A stretch of 64,000 nt of DNA from Rhizobium croatiense (GTDB lineage: Bacteria > Pseudomonadota > Alphaproteobacteria > Rhizobiales > Rhizobiaceae): assembly GCF_019793465.1 (NCBI RefSeq), contig NZ_JAILYJ010000002.1:518814-582813 (forward strand), in the 5' to 3' direction. Shown here piece after piece: positions 48,935-58,667 of the stretch. How positions within the stretch are numbered: the stretch's first letter is position 1; each line of letters starts with the position of its first letter. The position numbers and the translations under genes are program-made. The notes beneath the pieces are model-generated. The model did not search any database. It had not been told where the DNA came from and worked only from the letters and a program-made list of their open reading frames with translations.

Positions 48935-49714
48935 TCAGGCGACGTTGCGCTCCGGTTCCGGCGCCTGCTGGACGGCCTGCTGCTTCACGCCGAGATAGAG
49001 GATGGAGTTGCGACTGATGCCATAGGTCTCGCAGACCTCGGGCGTGATGAATTCGGTGACCGGGATTTGCTGGACAGCCAAACCGGCGCGCTGGATCACA
49101 TCGACAAAGCCGGACCTTGAGAAGAGACGCACGTGGTCGTCCTGGCCGAAATGCGCCCAGCGGCCTTCCGGCGTCGTCACCTCGGGATTTTCATAGGTGT
49201 CCTCGATCGACAGGCAGATCGGCGCCATCAGGATGGCGACGCTGTCCTGCTTGAGAACACGCCGGATTTCGGCGGTGGCACGCACTGGATCGTCGACGTG
49301 TTCGAGCACATGGGAACAAAGCACGAAGTCGAAGCTCTCGTCGGCGTAGGGCAGGTTGTGGATATCCGCCTTGTCGTCTGCCTCGGGCAAATACATATCG
49401 CAGCTGCGGTAGAAGATATGCGGGTGGCTCTTGAGCCAGAAGGTCAAGGCGCGGCCGGGCGCAATGTCCAGGAAACGGACGGCCTGCGCCTGGTTGAGGC
49501 GCTGGAATACCGGCGTCAGGAACAGCGCGAAGAGCCTGTCGCGATCGGTCGAATGACAATTGGGGCAGCTATAGGCCTGATGGTTGATCGTCTCGAATTC
49601 ATGCAGGCCATAGGGAAAGCCGTGCTCGACCGCCTTGTCGACGTAGTAGCGTGGAAGCGGTACGAAATGCGGAATTCTGCTGCGGCAGATGGGGCACGCG
49701 TGGAATAGAGCCAT
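48935..49714 (-). CDS. SAM-dependent methyltransferase with N-terminal zinc-ribbon-like part
   Basis: 259 residues. N-terminal CPICRSRIPHFVPLPRYY and later YSCPNCHSTDRDRLFALFL give a Cys4 zinc site. The methyltransferase core (about 80-200) has RFLDIAPGRALTFWL as motif I and FDFVLCSHVLEHVDDP, the Methyltransf_11 post-I pattern. The substrate is not evident; similar proteins act on glycans or small molecules. ATG 49714 follows GAGGA. The C-terminal tail is Gln/Pro-rich. Confidence 0.87.
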   Translation of the reverse strand: MALFHACPICRSRIPHFVPLPRYYVDKAVEHGFPYGLHEFETINHQAYSCPNCHSTDRDRLFALFLTPVFQRLNQAQAVRFLDIAPGRALTFWLKSHPHIFYRSCDMYLPEADDKADIHNLPYADESFDFVLCSHVLEHVDDPVRATAEIRRVLKQDSVAILMAPICLSIEDTYENPEVTTPEGRWAHFGQDDHVRLFSRSGFVDVIQRAGLAVQQIPVTEFITPEVCETYGISRNSILYLGVKQQAVQQAPEPERNVA

Positions 49715-49873
49715 TGTATCCTCGTAGGGACCGTACAACGCGCAAGCAACGCCACATCAAGATGCGCAGTTTCGGGGCCAGGTTTCAATCAGACAACTGT
49801 TCAACGACCCGGAGACTCACGAACGCCCAGGATCAGCTTCACCTTGCGCACGAATGCTGGTCCGAAGCTGACC

Positions 49874-50869
49874 TCAGACGGTGAGCACGACCTTGCCGAT
49901 ATGGCTGCCCTCCTCCATCAGGCGGTGTGCCTCGACGACTTCTTCGAAAGCAAAGGCCCTGTGGATAACAGGGGCGATGGCGCCCGTTTCCAAGAGTGGC
50001 CAGACTTCGGCGAGCAGGTCGTCGCGGATGGCGCGTTTTTCCTCGGCCGTGCGCGGACGCATGGTGGAGCCGGTGACCGTCAGCCGCTTGACCATGATCG
50101 GCGAGAGATTGACCTTGTCGGCAACGGCGCCGCCGAGGAAGGCGATGATCGACAGGCAGCCGTCCTTGGCGAGCGAGGCGAGATTGCGTTCGAAATAGGC
50201 AGCCCCGATCATATCGAGGATGATATCGACGCCCTGGCCGGTCTCGGCCTTGATCACCGCGGCGAAATCCTCGCTGCGGTAGTTGATCGCCCGTTTGGCG
50301 CCGAGCCTTTCGCAGGCCTCGCATTTTTCGCGCGAGCCCGCCGTCGCGTAGACCTCGGCGCCAAAGGCGCGGGCGAGCTGGATTGCCGTCGTGCCGATGC
50401 CGCTGGTGCCGCCATGGATCAGCACCGTCTCGCCCTCCGTCAGCCCGGCCATCTGGAAGAGGTTGGCCCAGACGGTGAAGAAGGTTTCCGGCAGGGCCGC
50501 CGCCCTCACCGCGTCAAAGCCCTTGGGAAAGGGCAGGATCTGGCCGGCCGGCAGCAGGCAATATTCGGCATAGGCGCCGCCATTGGCGAGCCCGCAGACC
50601 TTGTCGCCGACGGCATGATCGCTGACACCCGGGCCGACGGCGACGATTTCACCGGCCAGTTCCAGGCCGAGGATCGGGCTCGCATCCTTCGGCGGGGGAT
50701 AGCTGCCCTGGCGTTGGGCAATGTCGGGACGGTTGACGCCGATCGCCTCGGCACGCACCAGCACCTGCCCCTCTTCGGGCACCGGCAGTGGGCGCCTGGC
50801 GATCACCATCACCTCCGGCCCGCCGAAGGAGCTGAGATCCACGAAACGCATTTCCTGAGGCAATGGCAT
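49874..50869 (-). CDS. NAD(P)H:quinone oxidoreductase (zinc-independent MDR family)
   Basis: 331 residues of the medium-chain reductase family. Cofactor motif [26 protein letters not shown] (about 148-173), preceded by [16 protein letters not shown] as in QOR proteins. No zinc-site cysteines, so a quinone reductase or enone reductase rather than an alcohol dehydrogenase. GGGAGG lies 9 bases before ATG 50869. Divergent from nothing; it reads toward the methyltransferase gene. Confidence 0.9.
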   Translation of the reverse strand: MPLPQEMRFVDLSSFGGPEVMVIARRPLPVPEEGQVLVRAEAIGVNRPDIAQRQGSYPPPKDASPILGLELAGEIVAVGPGVSDHAVGDKVCGLANGGAYAEYCLLPAGQILPFPKGFDAVRAAALPETFFTVWANLFQMAGLTEGETVLIHGGTSGIGTTAIQLARAFGAEVYATAGSREKCEACERLGAKRAINYRSEDFAAVIKAETGQGVDIILDMIGAAYFERNLASLAKDGCLSIIAFLGGAVADKVNLSPIMVKRLTVTGSTMRPRTAEEKRAIRDDLLAEVWPLLETGAIAPVIHRAFAFEEVVEAHRLMEEGSHIGKVVLTV

Positions 50870-50947
50870 GGTACGATCCTCCCTGATCCAAAACAGGGGA
50901 ATTAAATCAGCTCCGCCGGCTTGGAAAGGTTGGAAGCGGCAAGGGCG

Positions 50948-52765
50948 TCAATTCGCCTCGCCCAGGACGTGGAAGGCGAGGCCCTCCTCGCTCTCCTTGG
51001 CGGCCGATTTGATGACGGCGATTTCGGCGCTGACGCGGTTGATATCGTCGATGACGAGGCCTTCCGGCAGTTCGAGCACGCCGATCGAGCAGCGCATCAG
51101 CGGGAACAGGGCTTCGGCGCCGCTGCGGTCGTGGCCGAGGATGCGGCCGGCGGCGCGGTGCTCTTCGGAATAGAGGTCGAGCACGTCGTCATGGAAATCG
51201 CTGATCAGCCGGTCGAGAATTTCCGTCAGCTCGTCCTGCGTCCAACCGACGACGCCGATGAAGAAGTCGTCGCCGCCGACATGGCCGAGGAAATGCCGCT
51301 CGGCGAAGAAATAACGGCGCATCAGCGCGGCAAACAGCGAGATCGCATGGTCGCCGAGATGGAAGCCGTAGGCATCGTTGAACGGCTTGAAATTGTCGAA
51401 ATCGCAGTAGCAGAAATGGCGGACCTCATCGCCGTCGCGGCCGGACTGGCGCATGAAATCGCGGATGGCGCGATTGCCCGGCAGGCCGGTCAGCGGGTTC
51501 TGGTCCTGGGCGGTCTTCAACTGCTTCTCGTTGATGACCTTGATCAGCGAGGCGGCGGAGACGACGCCGGCGTAACGCATATTGTCGGTCAGGATCAGGC
51601 AGTTGCTGCCTTCCATATTGGCGAAGATCGTCATCAGATGCTCGGCATCGCTGTCGAGGCCGACGATCGGCGCCATCTCGACGAAATGCGAAATGCTGCG
51701 CTCATACATCTTGTTCTTCAGGAGATCGCGGCCGAAGGGCTGGTAGATATATTCCTTGAGGTGCTGCTCGTGGATGATGCCGCGCGGCTCGCTGTTGGCG
51801 TTGAGGACGGGAAAGAAGGCCTGGCGCGGATTGCGGCGGAAAAGCTCGAAGACGCTGTCGATGGTGTCGTTTTCGTAGACCGCCGGCAAGAGCTCGATCT
51901 GCTTGCGGATGAGGATCTCGTCGAGCGACTGGCTGCCCCGCTTGCTTTTCCCGAGCTCCTGCAGATGCGGGAAGGACGGCGCCAGCTCCGACATGTGCGT
52001 CGTCGGCCGCGAGATGAACCAGCCCTGGACGAGGTCGACGCCATATTCGCGGCAGGCGATGAATTCGGCCTCGGTCTCGATGCCTTCGGCAATGACGCGG
52101 GTGCCGAGCACATGGGCAATGTTGACGATGCTCTTCAAGAGATGGCGCTTGCGCGGGCTGCGGTCGATCTCGGCAACGAAATGGCGGTCGATCTTGAGAT
52201 AATCGACGGAATAATCGCACAGCAGTTTCATTTCGCCGTGACCGACGCCGAAATCGTCGATCGCCAGCTTGAAGCCGGCCTTGCGCAGCTTCGACACCAG
52301 GGCGGAAAATTCCGGCACACTGGTATTGTCGAAACGCTCGGAGAATTCGAAGCAGATCGAAGACGGCGGAATATTCGCGGTTCTCAGATGCTGCAGCAGG
52401 TTTTCGACCAGGCGCTCGCCATGCGGGATCAGCCGGACATCGAGATTGAGGAACAGCGTGGAGCTGGAGAAATTCGACAGCGTCGCGAATTTGGCGAGCG
52501 CGCGGCTCGCCAGCATCTGTTCGAGCTGTAAGAGCTGGCCGGCCCGATGGGCTTCGTCGAGAATGTCGGCGGGCGTGTCGAAGCCGATACGCTCCTGGCC
52601 GCGCATCAGCGATTCATAACCGAACACCGTGCCGGTGCCGGCCTCGACGATCGGCTGGAAGGCATTCTCGACCACAAGCTTGGCAAGGGTGACGATCTGG
52701 TCGCTGGCATAACGGCGCAGGACGTCGGGCTCGACAGGGGCAGCCAGGGATGTGCCGGTTTTCAT
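50948..52765 (-). CDS. EAL-CBS-GGDEF cyclic-di-GMP protein
   Basis: 605 residues: EAL domain (about 20-270), two CBS motifs (about 290-420) and GGDEF (about 435-600). The EAL part keeps NLDVR, the FEFSE Glu, IDDFG, YLKID and AEGIE, so it may be an active phosphodiesterase, although EAL itself reads ESL. The GGDEF part reads VGGDDFF, so cyclase activity is doubtful. CBS motifs can bind adenosine nucleotides. ATG 52765 (MKTGTSLAAP) has GGAG 10 bases upstream; a longer form from 52873 is possible. Confidence 0.87.
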   Translation of the reverse strand: MKTGTSLAAPVEPDVLRRYASDQIVTLAKLVVENAFQPIVEAGTGTVFGYESLMRGQERIGFDTPADILDEAHRAGQLLQLEQMLASRALAKFATLSNFSSSTLFLNLDVRLIPHGERLVENLLQHLRTANIPPSSICFEFSERFDNTSVPEFSALVSKLRKAGFKLAIDDFGVGHGEMKLLCDYSVDYLKIDRHFVAEIDRSPRKRHLLKSIVNIAHVLGTRVIAEGIETEAEFIACREYGVDLVQGWFISRPTTHMSELAPSFPHLQELGKSKRGSQSLDEILIRKQIELLPAVYENDTIDSVFELFRRNPRQAFFPVLNANSEPRGIIHEQHLKEYIYQPFGRDLLKNKMYERSISHFVEMAPIVGLDSDAEHLMTIFANMEGSNCLILTDNMRYAGVVSAASLIKVINEKQLKTAQDQNPLTGLPGNRAIRDFMRQSGRDGDEVRHFCYCDFDNFKPFNDAYGFHLGDHAISLFAALMRRYFFAERHFLGHVGGDDFFIGVVGWTQDELTEILDRLISDFHDDVLDLYSEEHRAAGRILGHDRSGAEALFPLMRCSIGVLELPEGLVIDDINRVSAEIAVIKSAAKESEEGLAFHVLGEAN

Positions 52766-52924
52766 CTCGGCCGAGCTCCGCTGTGATTTGTTCTTCTTGA
52801 GCCAGGACCATGCGGCAGAAGGATCAATGAACCCTTTCGCCAGTGTGAAAGTTTTGTGAAAGACGCGGACCATCGCTGCGCGTTCTGCGTTTATTTGAAT
52901 TCCCCCATACAATCAGACGCTTGT

Positions 52925-53167
52925 TCAGGCGGAGCGACGGCGCTGCGCCTCATGATCGGCAAACATGTCGGCGACGCATCTGCCGCCCGAGGCAACGCTC
53001 TCGTCATCGAGGCGATCGGCCTTGATTTCGCCGAGCTTGCGAGCAGTATCCCAGAGACGAAGCGCCTCGCGGACGACCTCGCTGCTCGAGGCATAGCCGC
53101 CCGTGTCGACGGCGGCACGAATGCCCGCTGCCTGTTGCGGAGAGATGGAAACGGTGACCATCGGCAT
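52925..53167 (-). CDS. ParD-type ribbon-helix-helix antitoxin, orphan
   Basis: 80 residues. RHH pattern MVTVSISPQQAAGIRAAVDTGGYASSSEVVREALRLW, the usual ParD/CopG start, with a charged tail. GGGAGGAAGTTC fixes ATG 53167; the longer frame upstream is not used. ParE toxin genes normally follow ParD, but the next frame downstream is the EAL-CBS-GGDEF gene and no ParE is seen. It may still repress its own promoter and the cyclic-di-GMP gene behind it. Confidence 0.82.
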   Translation of the reverse strand: MPMVTVSISPQQAAGIRAAVDTGGYASSSEVVREALRLWDTARKLGEIKADRLDDESVASGGRCVADMFADHEAQRRRSA

Positions 53168-53329
53168 GAACTTCCTCCCTTTTTTATTCAGGCAGAACCC
53201 TGCCTTTGGGGGATGCATGACCATTTGCGGCGATCGTACACAGAACCACACCCTTTTGGCGAGCGGTCCATACCCCTTAAGTCTAATCCCCTGTCATGTC
53301 CTTGTCAAAATAGGCGTAGCAAAAAGGCT

Positions 53330-53878
53330 TCAGCCGCGGATGCCGAGGCCGAAGGCGATCATGGTCGAGCCTTGGATAATGAGATCGGCAGCCAGGAACA
53401 GGCCGAGGACCCAGAGGCTGTTGACCGGCCAGCCGAGCGCGATGACGAAACCGGCAAGGGCGGTGATGACGCCGCTGGCGACGATCCAGCCCCAGCCTTT
53501 TGCCGGCTTCATGCGCCTGCCGACCCAGGTGCGGAAGACGCCGGCGATGACCAGGGCGAGCGACAGAAACAGCGTCAGCGCAGCCGATGTCAGGATCGGA
53601 TTGACGAAGGCGCAGATGCCGGCCAGCACATAGAGCAGGCCGCTCAACGCCCAGAAGAGCACGTGATCCCAGCCGCGCACCTGGAAGGCGTGGACGAGAT
53701 AGATGACGCCGCCGAACAGCATCAGCATGCCGACGTAATAGACGGAGACGACAGTGGCGAGCATCAGATTGCCGAGAGCGATCAGCCCGCAGACGAAGAG
53801 CAGCACGCCGAGGCCGACGAACCAGATCCATTTCGACTGCAGTTGGGATTTCGGCACTCCGTCAAAGACATCTGTCAT
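53330..53878 (-). CDS. HdeD family membrane protein
   Basis: 182 residues, six hydrophobic segments in three pairs (IWFVGLGVLLFVCGLIALG, VVSVYYVGMLMLFGGVIYLVHAF, VLFWALSGLLYVLAGICAFVNP, LTLFLSLALVIAGVFRTWVG, GWIVASGVITALAGFVIALGWP, LWVLGLFLAADLIIQG). HdeD proteins aid acid stress in enterics; the exact role is unknown. ATG 53878 follows GGGAGGTGCGTT. It shares the 243-base upstream region with betI, which holds the BetI-type operator. Confidence 0.88.
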   Translation of the reverse strand: MTDVFDGVPKSQLQSKWIWFVGLGVLLFVCGLIALGNLMLATVVSVYYVGMLMLFGGVIYLVHAFQVRGWDHVLFWALSGLLYVLAGICAFVNPILTSAALTLFLSLALVIAGVFRTWVGRRMKPAKGWGWIVASGVITALAGFVIALGWPVNSLWVLGLFLAADLIIQGSTMIAFGLGIRG

Positions 53879-53963
53879 AACGCACCTCCCGGATGATTTT
53901 GAATATGTTGCAGCAAAATCTCGCGAAAAGATCCGAACCCGCGTCAGACGCGAAAGATTTTTA

Positions 53964-53983
53964 TTGATTGATCGGTCAATCAA
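53964..53983. promoter_or_regulatory. Probable BetI operator
   Basis: TTGATTGATCGGTCAATCAA: perfect 8-base arms TTGATTGA and TCAATCAA with spacer TCGG. TetR-type, and the TTGATTG core matches known BetI boxes. Lies between hdeD (86 bases away) and betI (138 bases away). Confidence 0.75.
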
Positions 53984-53998
53984 AAATACTCTACTGCC

Positions 53999-54042
53999 TG
54001 TCGCCCGGACGTGTGCAGCGGTTCCGGGACAACGACATGCAT
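53999..54042. repeat. Palindromic element, family E copy 2
   Basis: Inverted copy of the 4458-4506 element: TGTCGCCCGG...CGTGTGCAGCGG...CAACGACATGCA. It sits between the BetI operator and betI. A further small dyad (GCGCGTCATGA...GTGACGCGC) follows at about 54059-54090. Confidence 0.7.
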
Positions 54043-54121
54043 CAAACAAACGGCTGAAGCGCGTCATGATTTATATTTGACGTGACGCGCTGTCGCTGAA
54101 ATTTCAGGGGAGCTGGCGGTT

Positions 54122-54757
54122 TTGCCGAAGGTCGGAATGGAGCCGGTGCGCCGCAAGGCGCTTGTCGACGCAGCCCTGCGGGTGATCGGCGATCACGGCT
54201 CGCTTGCCGTCACCATGTCCGACATCGCCCGCCAGGCCGGCGTATCGCCAGCCCTTGCGCATCACTATTTCGGCAGCAAGGAGCAGTTGCTGATCGAGAC
54301 GATCCGCTCGCTGCTGCGGCAGCTGCGCCGCGACACGGTGGTCGCGCTGAAGGCGGCGCGGACGCCGCGCGAGCGGCTTTCGGCCGTGATCCGCGTCAGC
54401 TTCAATGCCGACCAGTTCGCGCCCGAGACGATCGCGGCCTGGCTCGCCTTCTATGCCGAGGCGCAGCGCTCGGAGGAGACGCGCCGCTTCCTGGTGATCT
54501 ATGCCCGGCGGCTGCGCTCCAACCTGCTTGCCGATCTCAAGGCGCTGCTGCCGGCCGATGCCGCAGAACGCGTCGCCGAGGGCGCTGCGGCGATGATCGA
54601 CGGGCTCTATATCAGGCAAAGTCTGAAATCGGCGCCGATCGGCATCGAAGCCTCGATCGCGCTGACGGAGGATTATGTGAACGCGCTTCTGGCCAGCGCC
54701 TCCGCTTCTCCCACCGGGGGAAGGAAAAACCACTTCGCACCATCCAAGGACAAATGA
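54122..54757 (+). CDS. betI: TetR-family repressor of the bet operon
   Basis: 211 residues, starting [22 protein letters not shown], the BetI N-terminus; HTH at about 25-50 ([27 protein letters not shown]). The start codon is TTG at 54122, decided by the family N-terminus and by GGGGAG 9 bases upstream. Senses choline and derepresses the genes that follow. It ends 1 base before the betB start codon, so they are one operon. Confidence 0.93.
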   Translation: MPKVGMEPVRRKALVDAALRVIGDHGSLAVTMSDIARQAGVSPALAHHYFGSKEQLLIETIRSLLRQLRRDTVVALKAARTPRERLSAVIRVSFNADQFAPETIAAWLAFYAEAQRSEETRRFLVIYARRLRSNLLADLKALLPADAAERVAEGAAAMIDGLYIRQSLKSAPIGIEASIALTEDYVNALLASASASPTGGRKNHFAPSKDK

Positions 54758-54758
54758 C

Positions 54759-56222
54759 ATGAAAGCCCAGCCGAAAGCCTCGCACTTCATCGATGGCGAA
54801 TATGTCGAGGACAGCGACGGCGCCGTCATCGAGAGCCTTTATCCCGCCACCGGCGAGGTGATTGCCCGGCTGCATGCGGCAACGCCTGCGATCGTCGAGA
54901 AGGCGATCGCCGCGGCCAGACGCGCCCAGCCGGAATGGGCGGCGATGAGCCCGATGGCGCGCGGCCGCGTCTTGAAACGCGCCGCCGAGATCATGCGCGA
55001 ACGCAATCGCGAGCTCTCCGAACTGGAAACGCTCGACACCGGCAAGCCGATCCAGGAGACGATCGTCGCCGATCCGACCTCGGGCGCCGACGCCTTCGAA
55101 TTCTTCGGCGGGGTCGCGCCGGCCGGGCTCAACGGCGCTTATATCCCGCTCGGCCAGGATTTTGCCTATACCAAACGCGTCCCCCTCGGCGTCTGCGTCG
55201 GCATCGGCGCCTGGAACTATCCACAGCAGATTGCCTGCTGGAAGAGCGCGCCGGCGCTGATCTCAGGCAACGCCATGGTGTTCAAGCCCTCGGAGAACAC
55301 GCCGCTCGGCGCCCTGAAGATCGCCGAGATCCTGTATGAGGCGGGGCTGCCGAAGGGGCTCTTCAACGTCATCCAGGGCGACCGCGACACCGGACCGCTG
55401 CTCGTCAACCATCCGGACGTCGCCAAGGTGTCGCTGACCGGATCGGTGCCGACTGGGCGCCGGGTGGCGGCGGCTGCGGCCGGCAGCCTCAAGCATGTGA
55501 CGATGGAGCTCGGCGGCAAATCGCCGCTCATCGTCTTCGACGACGCCGATCTCGATTCGGCGGTCGGCGGGGCCATGCTCGGCAATTTCTATTCGACCGG
55601 CCAGGTCTGCTCGAACGGCACGCGCGTCTTCGTGCAGAAGGCTGTTAAGGCCGAGTTCCTGAAGCGGCTGAAGGCGCGCACCGAGGCGATGCTGATCGGC
55701 GACCCGATGGACGAGGCGACGCAGATCGGCCCGATGGTTTCCTGGGCGCAGCGCGAAAAGGTGATCGCCTATATCGAGAAGGGCAAGGCCGAGGGCGCCA
55801 CCCTGATTGCCGGCGGCGGCATTCCGAACAATGTATCCGGCGAAGGCTATTACGTGCAGCCGACCGTCTTTGCCGACGTCACCGACGACATGACCATCGC
55901 CCGCGAGGAGATCTTCGGGCCTGTGATGTCGGTGCTCGATTTCAACGATGAGGACGAGGTGATCACCCGCGCCAATGCCAGCGAATTCGGCCTGTCGGGC
56001 GGCGTCTTCACCGCCGACCTCACCCGCGCCCACCGCGTCGTCGACCGGCTGGAGGCCGGCACGCTCTGGATCAACACCTACAATCTCTGCCCTGTCGAAA
56101 TCCCCTTCGGCGGCTCTAAACAATCCGGCTTCGGCCGCGAGAATTCGCTGGCGGCGCTGGAGCATTATTCCGAGCTGAAGACGGTCTACGTCGGAATGGG
56201 GCCGGTACAGGCGCCTTATTGA
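54759..56222 (+). CDS. betB: betaine aldehyde dehydrogenase
   Basis: 487 residues. NAD(P)-dependent; converts betaine aldehyde to glycine betaine. Catalytic Glu in [10 protein letters not shown] and Cys in [11 protein letters not shown]; cofactor segment [10 protein letters not shown]. Cytoplasmic. It follows betI directly; in Sinorhizobium meliloti a choline sulfatase gene (betC) lies between them, and here it is absent. Downstream is a palindromic repeat and then betA. Confidence 0.95.
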   Translation: MKAQPKASHFIDGEYVEDSDGAVIESLYPATGEVIARLHAATPAIVEKAIAAARRAQPEWAAMSPMARGRVLKRAAEIMRERNRELSELETLDTGKPIQETIVADPTSGADAFEFFGGVAPAGLNGAYIPLGQDFAYTKRVPLGVCVGIGAWNYPQQIACWKSAPALISGNAMVFKPSENTPLGALKIAEILYEAGLPKGLFNVIQGDRDTGPLLVNHPDVAKVSLTGSVPTGRRVAAAAAGSLKHVTMELGGKSPLIVFDDADLDSAVGGAMLGNFYSTGQVCSNGTRVFVQKAVKAEFLKRLKARTEAMLIGDPMDEATQIGPMVSWAQREKVIAYIEKGKAEGATLIAGGGIPNNVSGEGYYVQPTVFADVTDDMTIAREEIFGPVMSVLDFNDEDEVITRANASEFGLSGGVFTADLTRAHRVVDRLEAGTLWINTYNLCPVEIPFGGSKQSGFGRENSLAALEHYSELKTVYVGMGPVQAPY

Positions 56223-56231
56223 GTGTGGGAG

Positions 56232-56392
56232 AAGACCCCTCCCCAACCCCTCCCCACAAGGGGGAGGGGCTAGCCCGCGGCACTGGCGTTACTCTCCTTC
56301 AATCGCATCGCTTGCGGCGCTGATTTCGGAGTGAGGCGGTGCGGCAGGTTTAGCCCCTCCCCCTTGTGGGGAGGGGTTTGGGGCGGGGTCTT
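56232..56392. repeat. Palindromic element, family A copy 3
   Basis: C-rich left end and G-rich right end as inverted repeats (CCCCTCCCCAACCCCTCCCC and its imperfect complement), with CACAAGGGGGAGGGG hairpin. Begins 10 bases after the betB stop and ends 32 bases before betA, inside the operon. Compare 2155-2328 and 23301-23459. Confidence 0.85.
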
Positions 56393-56424
56393 CAGCCAGT
56401 TGCAAAAGAATCCAAGGGAACGTC

Positions 56425-58077
56425 ATGCAACAAGCAGATTTCGTCATCATCGGCTCGGGCTCGGCGGGATCCGCCCTCGCCTATCGCCTGTCGGAAGACG
56501 GCAAGAATACCGTCCTCGTCATCGAGGCGGGCGGCAGCGATTTCGGGCCGTTCATCCAGATGCCGGCAGCGCTTGCCTGGCCGATGAGCATGAAGCGCTA
56601 CAATTGGGGCTACCTTTCCGAGCCGGAGCCGAACCTCAACAACCGGCGCATCACTGCGCCGCGCGGCAAGGTGATCGGCGGCTCCTCCTCGATCAACGGC
56701 ATGGTCTATGTGCGCGGCCATGCCGAGGACTTCAACCGCTGGGAGGAGCTCGGCGCCAGCGGCTGGGCCTATGCCGACGTTCTCCCCTATTTCAAGCGGA
56801 TGGAGCATTCGCATGGCGGCGAGGAGGGCTGGCGCGGCACTGACGGGCCGCTTCATGTCCAGCGCGGCGGCTTCACCAATCCACTGTTCCGCGCCTTCAT
56901 CGAGGCCGGCAAACAGGCGGGCTTCGAGACGACCGAGGATTATAACGGCAGCAAGCAGGAAGGCTTCGGGCTGATGGAGCAGACCATCTTTGCCGGCCGC
57001 CGCTGGTCTGCCGCCAATGCCTATCTGAAACCGGCGCTGAAGCGGGACAATGTCGGGATCGTCTACGGTGTGGCGCGCCGGATCGTCATCGAGGACGGCC
57101 GGGCGACCGGCGTCGAGATCGAGCGCGGCGGCAAAGTGGAGGTGGTGAAGGCCAATCGCGAGGTCATCGTCTCGGCTTCCTCCTTCAATTCACCGAAGCT
57201 GCTGATGCTGTCGGGGATCGGCCCCGGCCAACATTTGAACGACATGGGCATCGCGGTGAAGGCCGACCGACCGGGTGTCGGCGCCAACCTGCAGGACCAC
57301 ATGGAATTCTACTTCCAGCAGATCAGCACCAAGCCGGTGTCGCTTTACTCCTGGCTGCCCTGGTTCTGGCAGGGCGTGGCCGGGGCGCAATGGCTGCTGT
57401 CGAAGGGTGGGCTCGGCGCCTCCAACCAGTTCGAGGCCTGCGCCTTCCTGCGCTCGGCACCCGGGCTGAAGCAGCCCGATATCCAGTACCACTTCCTGCC
57501 GGTGGCGATCAGCTATGACGGCAAGGCGGCGGCGAAAAGCCACGGTTTCCAGGTGCATGTCGGCTACAACCTGTCGAAATCGCGCGGCAGCGTGACGCTG
57601 CGCTCGCCCGATCCCAAGGCCGATCCGGTGCTGCGCTTCAACTATATGAGCCATCCCGAGGACTGGGAGAAATTCCGCCACTGCGTGCGCCTGACCCGCG
57701 AGATCTTCGGGCAGACGGCCTTCAACGACTATCGCGGCCCGGAGATCCAGCCCGGCGAAAGCGTGCAGAGCGACGAGGAGATCGACGCCTTCCTGCGCGA
57801 ACATCTGGAAAGCGCCTATCACCCCTGCGGCACCTGCAAGATGGGCGCCAAGGACGATCCGATGGCGGTGGTCGATCCGCAAACCCGGGTGATCGGCGTC
57901 GAGGCCCTGCGCGTCGCCGACAGCTCGATCTTCCCGCACGTCACCTACGGCAATCTGAACGGCCCCTCGATCATGACCGGCGAGAAGGCCGCCGATCACA
58001 TTCTCGGCAAGCAGCCGCTGGCGCGCTCGAACCAGGAACCCTGGGTCAATCCAAGGGCGGCGGTCAGCGACCGGTGA
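56425..58077 (+). CDS. betA: choline dehydrogenase (GMC oxidoreductase)
   Basis: 550 residues. FAD-binding [14 protein letters not shown] at the N-terminus; GMC signature [15 protein letters not shown]-terminal HPCGTCKMG and VADSSIFP. Oxidises choline to betaine aldehyde, membrane-associated. AAGGGA lies 6 bases before ATG 56425. Same operon sense as betI-betB but separated from betB by a palindromic element that could affect read-through or RNA stability. Confidence 0.95.
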   Translation: MQQADFVIIGSGSAGSALAYRLSEDGKNTVLVIEAGGSDFGPFIQMPAALAWPMSMKRYNWGYLSEPEPNLNNRRITAPRGKVIGGSSSINGMVYVRGHAEDFNRWEELGASGWAYADVLPYFKRMEHSHGGEEGWRGTDGPLHVQRGGFTNPLFRAFIEAGKQAGFETTEDYNGSKQEGFGLMEQTIFAGRRWSAANAYLKPALKRDNVGIVYGVARRIVIEDGRATGVEIERGGKVEVVKANREVIVSASSFNSPKLLMLSGIGPGQHLNDMGIAVKADRPGVGANLQDHMEFYFQQISTKPVSLYSWLPWFWQGVAGAQWLLSKGGLGASNQFEACAFLRSAPGLKQPDIQYHFLPVAISYDGKAAAKSHGFQVHVGYNLSKSRGSVTLRSPDPKADPVLRFNYMSHPEDWEKFRHCVRLTREIFGQTAFNDYRGPEIQPGESVQSDEEIDAFLREHLESAYHPCGTCKMGAKDDPMAVVDPQTRVIGVEALRVADSSIFPHVTYGNLNGPSIMTGEKAADHILGKQPLARSNQEPWVNPRAAVSDR

Positions 58078-58156
58078 TGGCGGGGCCTGCTCAAGCGTCC
58101 GTTGTCAGACCAGACGGCACCCTGTAGGTTGCAACGACACTCGGGAGACTGGAAAC

Positions 58157-58594
58157 ATGGCGCTCAAGCGGATGGACAACGTCGGGATCGTCGTCGAAGA
58201 CCTTGGAGGCGCGATTGATTTCTTTCGCGAACTCGGTTTCGAACTCGAAGGACAGGCCACGATCGAAGGCGAATGGGCCGGACGAGTGACCGGACTGGGC
58301 GATCAGCATGTCGAGATCGCCATGATGCGCACACCGGATGGACACAGCCGGCTCGAGCTCTCCCGCTTCCTCAGGCCTGATGTCATTGCAGATCACCGCA
58401 ACGCCCCGGTCAACGCCCTCGGTTATCTCCGCGCCATGTTCACCGTCGACGACATCGACGAGACGCTCGAACGGCTCCGCAGCCGCGGCGCACAGCTCGT
58501 CGGCGAAGTCGTCCGGTACGAGGACGCATATCGGCTCTGCTACATCCGTGGCCCTGAAGGGCTTCTCATCGGGCTCGCCCAGGAACTCGGCTGA
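58157..58594 (+). CDS. VOC/glyoxalase family protein
   Basis: 145 residues, one VOC unit (MDNVGIVVEDLGGAIDFFRELGFELEG, LSRFLRPDVI, LGYLRAMFTVDDIDETLERLRSRGAQL, VRYEDAYRLCYIRGPEG). Metal-binding positions include HVEIAMM and the Glu near the end. Function unknown. GGGAGACTGGAAAC precedes ATG 58157. It lies 80 bases after betA but has no evident link to betaine. Confidence 0.85.
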   Translation: MALKRMDNVGIVVEDLGGAIDFFRELGFELEGQATIEGEWAGRVTGLGDQHVEIAMMRTPDGHSRLELSRFLRPDVIADHRNAPVNALGYLRAMFTVDDIDETLERLRSRGAQLVGEVVRYEDAYRLCYIRGPEGLLIGLAQELG

Positions 58595-58667
58595 GCCCGA
58601 CAGACCAGGAATGGTCCTCAAGTCGAAGGGCTTCTGAGGCTATAACGCCGTTTCACGATCAAGATCT

